Notes: generated by a model from the sequence alone, not told the origin. A stretch of 64,000 bases of DNA from Parashewanella tropica (GCF_004358445.1 NZ_CP037951.1:2281501-2345500); one strand, 5' to 3'. Numbered from the stretch's first letter, positions 28,949 through 38,265 are shown. Program-made: numbers and translations.

Positions 28949-29965
28949 CTATATTCTGATTTCAAAAGACTTTTTATTGACTAAAACTGCCCAGGCTATA
29001 CGGGCTATTTTGTTGGCTAATGCAACTACAGCAACGTTAAAAGGCTTTCGTTTTTTAAGGTTGATAAGCCATGAACCAAAGTATTTCTCTGCAGATTTAT
29101 CTCGCCACAAAATAGACCTCGCACCATGGATGAATAGTGTTCTCAGCTCTTTATTTCCACGTTTTGATATTCCAAGTAATATGGTTTTTCCACCTGTAGA
29201 GTGCTGGAGGGGAACAAGCCCAATCCATGCTGCGAAATTTCGTCCATTTTTGAAGTCGCTTGGTTCACTAACAGATGATACACAAGCGCTTGCGACAACA
29301 GGACCTATGCCTGGGATACTTTGTAATTGTTTAACTTGCTCATTATCAGCAAGAATTCTCTCAACTTTATTCGCTTGTGATGCTATACGCTCATTAAGGT
29401 TCAGATAGTGTTCATGTAACTCTGTTAACTCAAAAACAATTAGGGGTGGAAGATGTTGATTCTTATCAGCTAGCCATTGAAACAGACCTTTCATAATAAA
29501 GTGTCCTTTTGGCAAACTTATCCCGAATTCAAGAAGAATTGAGCCTATTCTGTTCATGCATGCGGTTCGCTCTCTAATATACCCATTACGAATTTTTTGA
29601 ATGGTCGAGATAACTTGAGCTGATTCTGTTTTTGGAGACGAGAACCTCATAGTTGGTCGAGAAGCGGCTTCAGCAATAGCATCGGCATCAATGAAATCAT
29701 TTTTATTAGTTTTAACGTATGGCTTTACATATTGGGGAGGGATTAACTTAGCAGTATGTCCAAACTCAGAACATTTTCTCGCGAGCCAGTGAGAGCCGCC
29801 GCACGATTCCATAGCTATGATCACCGGCTCATGAAATGCCAAAAATTCGAGTAGCTTTTGGCGAGTAAGCTTTTTCTTAAATAACCGTTGACCAGATTGG
29901 TCATGGCCAACTAAATGAAAAGAGTTTTTACCTAAGTCGATTCCAATAATGTGTGGAGTATTCAT
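28949..29965 (-). CDS. IS110-family transposase (DEDD recombinase)
   Basis: This 338-aa transposase is intact. The N-terminal RuvC-like DEDD domain has IGIDLGKNSF, AMESCGGS and NDFIDADAIAEAA. The C-terminal Transposase_20 domain has LQSIPGIGPVVA and the serine-containing GRNFAAWIGLVPLQHSTGGK. These elements insert without classical DD(E) chemistry, using a guide RNA. The gene lies in the same orientation as the disrupted MATE gene. An antisense open frame of 178 aa covering it is a shadow. Confidence 0.95.
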   Translation of the reverse strand: MNTPHIIGIDLGKNSFHLVGHDQSGQRLFKKKLTRQKLLEFLAFHEPVIIAMESCGGSHWLARKCSEFGHTAKLIPPQYVKPYVKTNKNDFIDADAIAEAASRPTMRFSSPKTESAQVISTIQKIRNGYIRERTACMNRIGSILLEFGISLPKGHFIMKGLFQWLADKNQHLPPLIVFELTELHEHYLNLNERIASQANKVERILADNEQVKQLQSIPGIGPVVASACVSSVSEPSDFKNGRNFAAWIGLVPLQHSTGGKTILLGISKRGNKELRTLFIHGARSILWRDKSAEKYFGSWLINLKKRKPFNVAVVALANKIARIAWAVLVNKKSFEIRI

Positions 29966-30960
29966 TTGGCACTTCCTTTAAAGGCTACATCAGTTGCAGT
30001 TTAACTGTATGCAGGGAGGGACGTACCATCTCATTAAGAAAGGACTGGAAGTAATAGCCATCCCCAAATGAAACCGTTAGCTATCCAAAACGTTCCAGCA
30101 TGATTCAATTCATTAATCATTTGTAAGATCATGATGATGAAGGCTATGTTTCTTACCAATGACTCTAATCCCGACTTGGTTCCGACTTTAAACCATTCAC
30201 GAAACCAATTGAGCTTTCCAAAATCTAAATCTCTTAATGAAAGTCGGATTCCACTCTTACTAAGTGCGTTATATCCAATTACCATCATAGCCAACGACAC
30301 GATGATATTTGTTATAGCCATTCCGTTAACGCCTAGCTTTATGGAGAAGGAATATTGGCTAACAAAAACAGTATCACAAGCAATCGTAAATAGCGTTTGT
30401 ATAAGCAAAAGTAAATAGAGAGCTTTATGTCGATTGTAAAGCACTAGAGCCAAGCTGATGAGCCCATAACAACTGCTAATAAAGATCGCAATCGCCTCTA
30501 ACCTGATATATTCGACTGTTTTCTCATATAAGGCCTGTTGTTGCTTCATCGCTACAACAAGCTCAGGAGCGTACAGTAAGACAAACGACGTACAAATACT
30601 GTAAACCACTATCAAAGCCAAGAAAGCCCCTGAGAAGCGCTCATTAAAACGACTAGTATTCGAGCTAACCCTCCCAAGGATATATGCCAAAGGGAGAATG
30701 AATGCATCACTAATAACTTCATACCCAACATTCAACCAAGCAACTTGAGCAGCAATGCTAAAAGTGCCAGTTTCGGGCATCGTACCCAAAAAATGAATAC
30801 GGACAGTTTTGTAAATTAAAGGGATAAAGCTAGCAACAGATAATGTCAGCCAAAGCTTCCAGTTGATATCATTCTGTTGACCTATCAATTGTCGAAATCT
30901 CTTAGTAATGAGTGATGCAACTAATCGTAACAGTATATTTCACATTCCATTTAGTAATGG

Positions 30961-32874
30961 TTAACTCACCGATGGCTCATACTTCTGAGTCAAAACCTTA
31001 ATCATTAACTCTTCATGATTTGTAACCACCTCTGAATATCCACCCCCCCAGTCTGAATAACTCATCATAAACACCTGCTTCAAGCTCTCGACAGTCGATG
31101 CCTTCTCATAATGTTGCTTCTTGGCAAGTGGAAGGTAATTACTCAGTTTTGAGTTATTACTTCGGCTGATCAAGCACAGGTTACCAAAGCGATCCACATC
31201 CGCCATTTTTTCAGCCCCGCCAAGCGGGTGTTGAGGGTAGTAGTGCTCTACTGAAGTACGGAATGTGAAATTGAAGCCATTGAGTCTGAGTCTGTTGTTC
31301 ACATAATCCATGTTCACGTTTTCAAATGTTTCTCCAGCATCTAGGCGCTTCCAGAGTTGGTAATCCAGCCGGTTGAAAATAAAGTTCTGAACATTGGTGG
31401 CCTGTTCAAGATGGGACTTATCCAGTTTTTTGGGCAACCTAGGGGATTCAAATGTCAGTTTGTAATAGTCGATTGGTTCATTGTCTTGGAAGATGCCGAA
31501 TCGTCCATAGAAGAACTTATCTGACAATTCTTCCATAAATTCCAAATAGCCTGCTTCATCAACCTTTACTTTCAAGTCATCTTCATCGCACTCCCAGAAC
31601 AAGTGATTGAGTGCAGCATTGAGCCAATGCTTATATACAAGAGCAGGAAAGGAGACGTGAAACATTGACTGAATCATTATCAGTGTTTTGTTCATATCGC
31701 CTGCACTGTTGTTATAATTGAAAGAAGACTCGTATGGGGTGAGCGATTTCAGGCTCCAGCCCTCGTCATTTTCCCGCTTAATGATGTAGCGGTCGTAGAG
31801 TAAGCGGCACAGGAGTAAGTCCAGAATAAACTCATCTGGCGTTAATTTATTTTCGCCTTTTCTGGCAAAGTGCTGTCCAAAGGTATCAAGTAGTCGCTTG
31901 TCATCCAAAGGCACATCTTCCTGCGTGGTTACTCGAAGAACATGCAGTAGAAAATTTGAAAAGTTGATGATGGTGCTGAAAGTGCCTGCTTCTTCAGTTT
32001 TTGGCTTATAGACCTCGTCCTTGAGCTTTGGTTCGGCAATAATATCGGCAAGAGTTTGCTGCTCGTGCGTTGGAGAGGCTACTGCCAGCTTTTCACAAAG
32101 CTCTTCAAAATCATATGAGTATCTATCCCATTTCTTTCCAAATATTTTCTCTCGTACCTTGGAATCTACTCCCAACTGCACATACCGATTCATATCCGAA
32201 CAGGCATCCCATATCTTTGCAAAAGCAGTGCGATGCTGATCTGTATCAAGCTTCTCCATCATTCGAGCTTTAAGCACTTCATGCTTTTCCAACTGTTCGC
32301 CACGGTTATTCATGATTTCAAAGTAATGGTTAAGGTCGGTGTCGGCAGGCACAACAACCCGCAAGATCTTGACACACTCAAGCAAGTACTTTGTGAAGGC
32401 TGCCACCTTGTCCTTTTCCCGAGACAGATACCGGTACGCCACTTCATAGGCAGAACGAATTGTGCGTTCTTCCGGTTCATCACCTGCTCGATGAGGGTCT
32501 TTAAAAAGCTTTCTCAGGGTTTGGTCTGATTTTGGTCGGCTGTCGAACCCGAGGTTGATATGGTCGACTTTACCCAAATCCTGTTCAAACTCATTTTTAA
32601 GCACAGCGAGCAGAATGCTCAGGGTCGTATGTCGCTGCTGGCCATCAATGGTTTCAAATTCACCATTTTCACGACGATAAGCCACCAGGCTACCAATATA
32701 ATAATCGGATGTACTGTTTTGCATGGCTACATCCATCACATCCTGAAGCAACTGTTCAACTTCAGGTTCACCCCAAGCATAGTTGCGCTGATAGATGGGA
32801 ATCACATACGTCTGCTCGCAGAACAGCTGGGATACAGACAGTTCTTCTATTTCTTTATTCTCTAAACTGGTCAT
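30961..32874 (-). CDS. DUF262/DUF1524 protein (GmrSD-like)
   Basis: This 637-aa protein has an N-terminal DUF262 (ParB-like nucleotidase fold) with IPIYQRNYAW (about 27-36), IGSLV and the hallmark DGQQRHTTL (about 78-86). The C-terminal part has an HNH-type DUF1524 motif, VEHYYPQHPLGG followed by NLCLISRSNN. This is the fused layout of GmrSD-type restriction enzymes, which cut modified phage DNA using NTP hydrolysis, and of related defence nucleases. It overlaps the preceding DUF262 gene by four bases and ends the operon. The substrate cannot be read from sequence. Confidence 0.85.
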   Translation of the reverse strand: MTSLENKEIEELSVSQLFCEQTYVIPIYQRNYAWGEPEVEQLLQDVMDVAMQNSTSDYYIGSLVAYRRENGEFETIDGQQRHTTLSILLAVLKNEFEQDLGKVDHINLGFDSRPKSDQTLRKLFKDPHRAGDEPEERTIRSAYEVAYRYLSREKDKVAAFTKYLLECVKILRVVVPADTDLNHYFEIMNNRGEQLEKHEVLKARMMEKLDTDQHRTAFAKIWDACSDMNRYVQLGVDSKVREKIFGKKWDRYSYDFEELCEKLAVASPTHEQQTLADIIAEPKLKDEVYKPKTEEAGTFSTIINFSNFLLHVLRVTTQEDVPLDDKRLLDTFGQHFARKGENKLTPDEFILDLLLCRLLYDRYIIKRENDEGWSLKSLTPYESSFNYNNSAGDMNKTLIMIQSMFHVSFPALVYKHWLNAALNHLFWECDEDDLKVKVDEAGYLEFMEELSDKFFYGRFGIFQDNEPIDYYKLTFESPRLPKKLDKSHLEQATNVQNFIFNRLDYQLWKRLDAGETFENVNMDYVNNRLRLNGFNFTFRTSVEHYYPQHPLGGAEKMADVDRFGNLCLISRSNNSKLSNYLPLAKKQHYEKASTVESLKQVFMMSYSDWGGGYSEVVTNHEELMIKVLTQKYEPSVS

Positions 32875-34223
32875 TGGATATATCCCATCTCTTCAAACTG
32901 TTCAACGAGGCCATTCACTTCAGGGTTATGATTACCAAGATTGGTGCCTTTGATACTGTCCCTATGTACTGGTACCATAGGAAATGCCAGCACCTGCTGT
33001 GGTTGCAGTGCCTGACGAATCACATGAAGCAGTTCGTTCCGCGCTCTGGCTTGGTTATCAATAGATTCAATAACCACACGGTTTTGTTCCAAACGAATGC
33101 GATAACTCCACACAAAACAGAGCCGTGCTGCCTTTTCCAGCTCGTCATCACCAAAGCGGTCGTAATAGTGCATTACCGCGCAGAAAAACAGGTTTCTCAC
33201 ATAATGGTCACCCTTGCGGCTACGCCCCTTGTAGTGATTGATAATATTCATCAACTGTCGAAGCTCAGGTTTATCATCAATAAACAGGGTTTTGTAGATA
33301 TGGATGTAGTGCTGAATGTACTCGAAGAAACGCTTACCATTCAGCATGGTTTGATCCACCTGAAACGGATAGCCCATGATCTGCTGATCCCAGCGCCTTA
33401 CTGAGTCAAGGTTATACTGGTCAACCTGAACATCCAGCGCCCGCATGGCGGAAGCAAACGGGTAACTTTTCTGATTGAGATTCACGCCTTTAAACACATC
33501 GATATTATGGCGGCTAAACAACTGGCCGGGCTTTCCATCTGCCCAGCAGCGCAGGCGGAACAGATAGTCGCTCATAATAGTATGCAGGCTGGGCAGGCTT
33601 TGCTTTCGGGTGTGGTCTGGGCTGACACTGTCCTCCCAATTTTGCACACACAGGGTACGCTCATCTTCAGTGTTGTGTTCCATCTCCCTGAGATGGAAGG
33701 CTTTCAGCAGATCGAAGGGTTCTAGCTCTTTACCCCGTGCATTCTGGGAATCAAAGAACTGGAAGGCTTCACTCAGACTGTCCAGCCTGACAACAATCAG
33801 CTCACACTTATGTAGGATAAAGTCGATCAGTTCTTCCCGATCGGCCTCTCCTAGCTGTTTGATCCGGCTTTCAATCACTGCGGCATTATGTTGTAGGTTC
33901 TCACGTGTCACCTTTGAGCTGAACGTTTGTTCCAGCAGGGGCGGACGAAACTGTCTAGCTTTATCCAGTAGTGAACACAGCAGTGTCAGGGTCAGCAGCC
34001 TTTGTTGACCATCCACAATACTTTTTTGCTGTTTCTTATCATCTTGATGTAAGACTACCGTACCCAGCCTGTAACGGCTTTTGCTGCGATGCAGAATGAC
34101 ATCGTCCAGTAATTGACTGACATGCTTGCCCTGCCATTTATAGGGGCGCTGGTAACTGGGAATGGACAGAGGTTCGCTTAACAGTGATTTAACGGACTGT
34201 ACATCCTTGTGAATAATCGACAT
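32871..34223 (-). CDS. DUF262 protein
   Basis: This is a second DUF262 protein, 450 aa, with IPSYQRPYKW (about 21-30), LGTVVLH and VDGQQRLLTL. Unlike its neighbour it shows no clear HNH motif at the C-terminus, so it may act as the nucleotide-sensing or regulatory partner. Its ATG directly abuts the stop of the HsdR-like stub and its stop overlaps the next start (ATGA), so the three genes are a tight operon. Base composition is visibly more GC-rich than surrounding island DNA, suggesting a separate origin. Confidence 0.85.
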   Translation of the reverse strand: MSIIHKDVQSVKSLLSEPLSIPSYQRPYKWQGKHVSQLLDDVILHRSKSRYRLGTVVLHQDDKKQQKSIVDGQQRLLTLTLLCSLLDKARQFRPPLLEQTFSSKVTRENLQHNAAVIESRIKQLGEADREELIDFILHKCELIVVRLDSLSEAFQFFDSQNARGKELEPFDLLKAFHLREMEHNTEDERTLCVQNWEDSVSPDHTRKQSLPSLHTIMSDYLFRLRCWADGKPGQLFSRHNIDVFKGVNLNQKSYPFASAMRALDVQVDQYNLDSVRRWDQQIMGYPFQVDQTMLNGKRFFEYIQHYIHIYKTLFIDDKPELRQLMNIINHYKGRSRKGDHYVRNLFFCAVMHYYDRFGDDELEKAARLCFVWSYRIRLEQNRVVIESIDNQARARNELLHVIRQALQPQQVLAFPMVPVHRDSIKGTNLGNHNPEVNGLVEQFEEMGYIQ

Positions 34224-34469
34224 TTACGCCAGTGCCTCCTCAACTATGGCATCGGCAAGTGGCATGTTTGGTTTGTGGTAGAGCACAATATCAGCCGACT
34301 TCACTTTTTTACGCTCTGCGACTTTGCCTCGTACCACCACTTTACCATCTCGAAGTTTGATCTCATGGCGAACTTGAGTCATATCGTCCCAACCAGCCTT
34401 TTTGGCAGCAGGTAGGATGAACTTGGTTATGATATCAGTTTCTGATAGTGATGATTTGTTAATGCTCAT
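34224..34469 (-). CDS. HsdR N-terminal-like stub
   Basis: This 81-aa protein closely resembles the N-terminus of type I restriction HsdR subunits ([32 protein letters not shown]) but stops soon after, where HsdR would reach its nuclease active site. The tail (DAIVEEALA) departs from that pattern, so a deletion that joined the N-terminus to another end is likely. It is translated immediately upstream of the DUF262 gene with no gap. It is either a fossil whose promoter and ribosome site were captured by the DUF262 operon, or a small adaptor. No HsdM or HsdS gene is nearby. Confidence 0.7.
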   Translation of the reverse strand: MSINKSSLSETDIITKFILPAAKKAGWDDMTQVRHEIKLRDGKVVVRGKVAERKKVKSADIVLYHKPNMPLADAIVEEALA

Positions 34470-34629
34470 ACAACTCTGGTTCCCTGAGACGTAGCAATTG
34501 TATTAATGTGACTTTGCCACAGTGGCAATAGTTCTAGTGTGATGCGACAGATATTATCACAATGATCTTGGAGTGAATCGGAAAGTATTGAAAAAATGTT
34601 GATTTTATTAGTGATTAACTTTGACTTAA

Positions 34630-34723
34630 GGTTTTATCAAAAAATCAGTTGATTAAAACCAAACTATAAACATCAAATGAGCGTCAATGGAGTTTTGCTG
34701 AAAAATGAGTTGATTAAAACCAA
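34630..34723. repeat. Pair of AT-rich direct repeats with internal palindrome
   Basis: A 23-bp unit occurs at 34640-34662 and 34701-34723 with one mismatch (AAAAATSAGTTGATTAAAACC core). The first copy is part of an inverted repeat, GGTTTTATCAA/TTGATTAAAACC (34630-34660). It lies in a 509-bp gene-free gap between two divergent units and looks like operator sites. Nothing else recognisable is in the gap 34470-34978. Confidence 0.65.
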
Positions 34724-34978
34724 GTTAAAACCATAATCGACAAAAGATTAGTTATATCTATATACGTTATAGATCATATATAAAAGATCTACCCCTTATT
34801 ATATACTTTTCTATGCCAAGCTAGGCAAGGCTTTCAGCTCATTCAGTTCAAAAAATCAAGCGCAGTGTTCACCAAGCATGAACTTTGTTAAAAAATTTTA
34901 ACACCTTCGAACCATTCGTAAAAAATCGGCTAACATCAGTGACCTTGCCAATATGTAACTATGTGATGGAGCACAAAC

Positions 34979-35413
34979 ATGAAAGATAACAGCCAACAAC
35001 ATTACGGATCGCAGGAATACCCAACTCAGCAAATCCAGAAGAACACGGAAACATTTTTAGCCGTTTATGTCGACAACTATAAGCTGCATAATCTCTCTAC
35101 GACGGATATTTACGTATTAGAACACATTGCAACAAAAATGCAGTTTAACTCTAACAAATTAGATTTATCCACCAAGGTTAGGAAAGATATTACTAAACAC
35201 TTAAGTATGAAGAAGTCTACTTTTTCAAACCGGTTAAGATCGTTGAAACAAAAAAATGCAATTATAGAGCTAGACGCCACTGAAATAATGATAAATCCAT
35301 ACCTCGTGTTCAAAGGGTTAAAAGAAAAAAAGGGTGACGTTCAGGCTTATTATGCTCACAAAGTAGCAGAGCAGAAAATGCATGAACTTCCTATTTGTGA
35401 TGTTCAACAGTAG
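34979..35413 (+). CDS. RepL-like winged-helix protein
   Basis: This 144-aa protein has a central winged helix (about residues 40-115). The pattern STTDIYVLEHIATKM, DITKHLSMKKSTFSNRL, LKQKNAIIELDATEIMINPYL then VFKG matches the RepL-type plasmid replication proteins, in which a wHTH is followed by a strand ending in NP and a (W/F)KG motif. GGAG precedes the ATG. In a chromosomal island it could be an initiator for the excised form or a transcription factor. The assignment rests on motif reading only. A GGAGG at its stop precedes 35414-35646, where I see no convincing gene. Confidence 0.55.
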   Translation: MKDNSQQHYGSQEYPTQQIQKNTETFLAVYVDNYKLHNLSTTDIYVLEHIATKMQFNSNKLDLSTKVRKDITKHLSMKKSTFSNRLRSLKQKNAIIELDATEIMINPYLVFKGLKEKKGDVQAYYAHKVAEQKMHELPICDVQQ

Positions 35414-35646
35414 GAGGATTTAGAGCCTACATTGGACACGGTTCTATGTACCGTGATGAAGAAGTATTTCCCAGTTTTGTTGATGAATTCGATAAAATTC
35501 ACAATGAAGACGTTAACAGTTAGCCCCAAACTGATAGCATACTACAAGGTAGAAAGCTGTCACCTTGAAGCTTTTTAGTTGTAGTAGTAGGGTTGTGGCT
35601 TTCAATAGAATTTATATACCACTCAGCTTAACTTTATCGATAACAA

Positions 35647-35955
35647 TCAATTCTCAGCATTTTTTTGCATTCTTAATATACTACGTTCAAATTTATCCAC
35701 CGCCTGTCCGATAGTGTAACTCTCTTCACCTTTAATGGTCATATGAATCATTGTGCTAAGACCATGCGCTAAACTCAACTCCATGTCGGCCTTATTCAGC
35801 TCAGAGTCCTGCCATTCGTCAATACGCTGTTTAGCTTGCTCAACAGCATTACTGCACAAATCCGGCAATTGAAGATAATCGGAATCTAGACTAGGGTTGT
35901 GCTTTGCTAACGCATCGAGGTATATGCTCGTAAGATGGATCGAGATTGGATACAT
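35647..35955 (-). CDS. Hypothetical protein
   Basis: This 102-aa protein is not recognised. It is almost entirely helical, acidic and without Cys clusters or membrane segments. GGAG lies before the ATG at good spacing. It is divergent from the small XRE regulator at 36139. The 183-bp interval holds a GTATCT-N5-AGATAC palindrome 21 bases before this start, so repression by that regulator is plausible. The pair may be a control or toxin-antitoxin-like module. Confidence 0.6.
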   Translation of the reverse strand: MYPISIHLTSIYLDALAKHNPSLDSDYLQLPDLCSNAVEQAKQRIDEWQDSELNKADMELSLAHGLSTMIHMTIKGEESYTIGQAVDKFERSILRMQKNAEN

Positions 35956-35975
35956 ATTATTACTCCATACATACT

Positions 35976-35992
35976 GTATCTTAACTAGATAC
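35976..35992. promoter_or_regulatory. Palindromic operator candidate
   Basis: GTATCT and AGATAC flank five bases, and a third GTATCT half-site lies at 36020-36025. It sits directly upstream of the hypothetical gene and divergent from the XRE gene. Confidence 0.5.
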
Positions 35993-36138
35993 TTTCAATA
36001 CTAAGTAAAGCACATATCTGTATCTTTTCAAGAAACACATTTAAAAAGTTTAAATTTGGGTAAATTGATATATGATTCAATTAAGAAGTATTTTTAAACC
36101 AATGTCTTAGGGTGTGACACTATGATAATAGGACTATC

Positions 36139-36360
36139 ATGATTCGATACAAATTGAATGAATTGATAAGCAAAAAGTCAAAAGATGAAAATAGAAAAAT
36201 AACACTGAGCCAAGTCGCCCGAGAAATTGGCGTTCAACGTGCTGCAATGTCAAAAATGGCTCAAAATAAGGGCTACGGTAGTACCACCAAAACACTCAAC
36301 GCTCTCTGTGTCTATTTCGATTGTAAAATTGAGGATTTGATTGAGTTTGTTAAAGAGTAG
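36139..36360 (+). CDS. Small XRE-type regulator
   Basis: This 73-aa protein is one helix-turn-helix domain: ITLSQVAREIGVQRAAMSKMAQ (about 22-43) followed by TTKTLNALCVYFDCKIEDLIEF, the typical C-terminal helix pair of the Cro/YozG-like group. GGA precedes the ATG. With no effector domain it should be a constitutive dimeric repressor, probably acting on the palindrome between it and the divergent 102-aa gene. Confidence 0.85.
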   Translation: MIRYKLNELISKKSKDENRKITLSQVAREIGVQRAAMSKMAQNKGYGSTTKTLNALCVYFDCKIEDLIEFVKE

Positions 36361-36561
36361 TCCTACAAAGGCTCGAAGCAAACTTTAATGCCCACAATTG
36401 AAATCAACTGAAATGCACTACTGTAGTAGGGTAATGAAGTTTCATATTGATTCGCTCTTAAAGTCATTTTCACAAAAGAAGTGAAGTAATAAAGTATCAT
36501 ACCGTACTAAATCATTGCATTTCAGTTACGTAAAGTGAGCATAAAGCCTTGACTTTACTAT

Positions 36562-38265
36562 TTACTCATATTCATTAAGCAAATCCTCGAGATAATGAAA
36601 AGGAACTGGATATCGGTAGCAGCGACAAGCAGTTAGTACTAAAGGAGCCTTACCTTTAGTAACGGCTGACATACTCTTGAACGAATCAGCATTGACACAC
36701 TCTTGTTTTATGTGTTCTAGCGCCGCGTTTCCATTCATTGGAAAGTTTGTTGAAGCAGAACCATGTACACTTGAATTAGAATACATATCTTGTTCACTAC
36801 TTTGGTTTGGATACCAATACTGTAACGTGCTATGTGTAAGTTTATCTTTGGCAAAGTTCTCCAAATCTTGGCTTACTGAGTCTAGTTTATACAGTGAACA
36901 GAAAACAGCTAATAGCGGGTATAAGACACTAGCCTCCGTAACTTTATTCTTATAGTTACTGTTGTTCTTATCTTTATTTCTATGCTCTAGCAACTTTTCA
37001 TAAGAGTTGTGCACTATTGGATACATGCCATCACACTCGAAAGTGAAAATACACTTATCAACCATCTCTGAGAGCCAACTTTGCACAAAACCATCATGCT
37101 CTGAATCATTTGAAAGCAAAGTTAAAGTTAAGCCCAAATCAATTGCCTGTGAGTCTTTGTACGGAGACAACAATATTGGATTATTAACAGCTAAGAGCCT
37201 AATTGCACTAGTTACGTCTCTGAGTCGAAGCCGTAACCTTTCCTGCTCTTCACTCTCCCCATCAGTTGGTGGTTTTTCAGTATAACTCTTAGAGAGTGAA
37301 TCCAAAATCCAATGACCTTTGACGGCCAAGCGCCCTAGTACATCAAAAAGCTTAATGTTTACATCAATAGAACATGGCGAATGAACTGCATGAGAGAGCG
37401 CATATTTAAGTCCAACATATGGAATTAAACATCGGTCCACATAACAGTCAGTAATTTGTTGATAAGTATCCAAAATACTATCGAATGATTTTGAGGACTT
37501 GTTCCTTCCTGTGTAGTGTTCTTTAGCTTTATCCCAAGCCAGTAGTAATGCTCGCTCCGATGAAAGATATGCAGCTTCTAAATTCCCACCGTCACGACAC
37601 CATGAAAATAAAACCCATAAACAAACGTTAATCCGAGTTATGGACGATGCAATAGAATTGGCATCAGTTGCATTTGACAAAACTTCATCAATCAATAATA
37701 AGAAGTGTTTGCTTGAACTCTCGGGCTCTTCAAGTAAAGCCAAAGACTTTCTTAATAAAGCCTGACTGGAGCTAGGCAGCAGATCCTCCTTCAGCAAATA
37801 CTGTTGAATAAGCTCTGACAGCTTATCGCCATTCCACTCTTCAAAAGAAATATTGTCTCGCGTATTCCGATCTTCATAGCCAGAGACCTCTTGCCTAATT
37901 CCTGAGTTAACATCCCCACCAAAGCATAAGCAGATGACTATTTTTTTATCCCTATGTTCAGGCGGTAGGCGACTATGGATGAATGAGTCTTGAATCTCAT
38001 CTAATGAGGGTCTCAGAGCTTGGTCTGCATTCCCATTCCAAGTCTCACGAGTAAGGTTTCCAGACTTAACAGAGAACAAATAAACTTTTTCTTCCTGATC
38101 ATTTACTTGCCCCACAGCCGCTATATCAACACCGTATTCTTTGACTCCACGAGTAGGTGAAATGAAAACATTCATCCCCATACTGCTCAATAGATCAGGT
38201 AATACCGCATCCAATTCCTGACGCTCCCTCAACGAGGCTAAATACTGCTTAAGAATCAGCTTCAT
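36562..38265 (-). CDS. PD-(D/E)xK nuclease-like protein with helical C-terminal domain
   Basis: This 567-aa protein is not from a family I can name. The N-terminal 80 residues read like a restriction-endonuclease fold of Mrr type: acidic first helix (Glu17), GVDIAAVG with Asp47, then a strand ending FSVK with Lys67. The middle position of the usual (D/E)xK is Ser65, as in some Q/SxK variants, so activity needs testing. Residues about 80-170 contain alternating strand/helix segments (KIVICLCFGG). The remainder, about 180-567, is all-helical and leucine-rich. Its start overlaps the end of the partner gene by 17 bases, so the two are translationally coupled. A two-component defence system is my inference. 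Confidence 0.72.
   Translation of the reverse strand: MKLILKQYLASLRERQELDAVLPDLLSSMGMNVFISPTRGVKEYGVDIAAVGQVNDQEEKVYLFSVKSGNLTRETWNGNADQALRPSLDEIQDSFIHSRLPPEHRDKKIVICLCFGGDVNSGIRQEVSGYEDRNTRDNISFEEWNGDKLSELIQQYLLKEDLLPSSSQALLRKSLALLEEPESSSKHFLLLIDEVLSNATDANSIASSITRINVCLWVLFSWCRDGGNLEAAYLSSERALLLAWDKAKEHYTGRNKSSKSFDSILDTYQQITDCYVDRCLIPYVGLKYALSHAVHSPCSIDVNIKLFDVLGRLAVKGHWILDSLSKSYTEKPPTDGESEEQERLRLRLRDVTSAIRLLAVNNPILLSPYKDSQAIDLGLTLTLLSNDSEHDGFVQSWLSEMVDKCIFTFECDGMYPIVHNSYEKLLEHRNKDKNNSNYKNKVTEASVLYPLLAVFCSLYKLDSVSQDLENFAKDKLTHSTLQYWYPNQSSEQDMYSNSSVHGSASTNFPMNGNAALEHIKQECVNADSFKSMSAVTKGKAPLVLTACRCYRYPVPFHYLEDLLNEYE

Larger units (their letters stand above)
28726..30027 (-). mobile_element. Insertion sequence, IS110 family (IS1111-like)
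   Basis: A 1.3-kb element has 10-bp inverted repeats, GGTACGTCCC at 28726-28735 and GGGACGTACC at 30018-30027. It has one transposase gene, a short 5' and a longer 3' non-coding region (about 213 bp). IS1111-group members typically have such (sub)terminal repeats and a long 3' non-coding region, whereas the IS110 group does not. Exact ends may extend a few bases beyond the repeats. Confidence 0.85.
28259..30888 (-). pseudogene. MATE-family efflux transporter, interrupted by IS110-type element
   Basis: Two minus-strand reading frames together make one multidrug/toxin extrusion-type transporter. The N-terminal part is 30034-30888 (284 aa, about eight membrane segments, ending ...WGWLLLPVLS). 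The C-terminal part is up to about 28725 and down to 28259 (about 155 aa, starting LGQVIKRE). Joined, they read PVLS-LGQVIKRE, a sensible membrane-loop sequence. The insertion sequence sits exactly between the halves. The 5' end also lacks a good start: the frame is open upstream to about 30943 without an ATG, hinting at earlier damage. The substrate is unknown and the gene should be inactive. Confidence 0.85.

Noticed and set aside
28872-29408. 178-aa plus-strand open frame
   Set aside because: It lies antisense to the IS110 transposase, whose catalytic motifs are intact.
32709-33404. 231-aa plus-strand open frame
   Set aside because: It lies antisense to the two DUF262 genes and has no ribosome site or recognisable domain.
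34630-34723. CRISPR repeats (GTTTT...AAAAC pattern)
   Set aside because: Only two copies, imperfect, and no cas genes; operator-like inverted repeats explain it better.
35446-35523. 25-codon frame with a protein-like sequence after the RepL-like gene
   Set aside because: It is too short, with the ribosome site too far upstream; could be a relic but is not supported.
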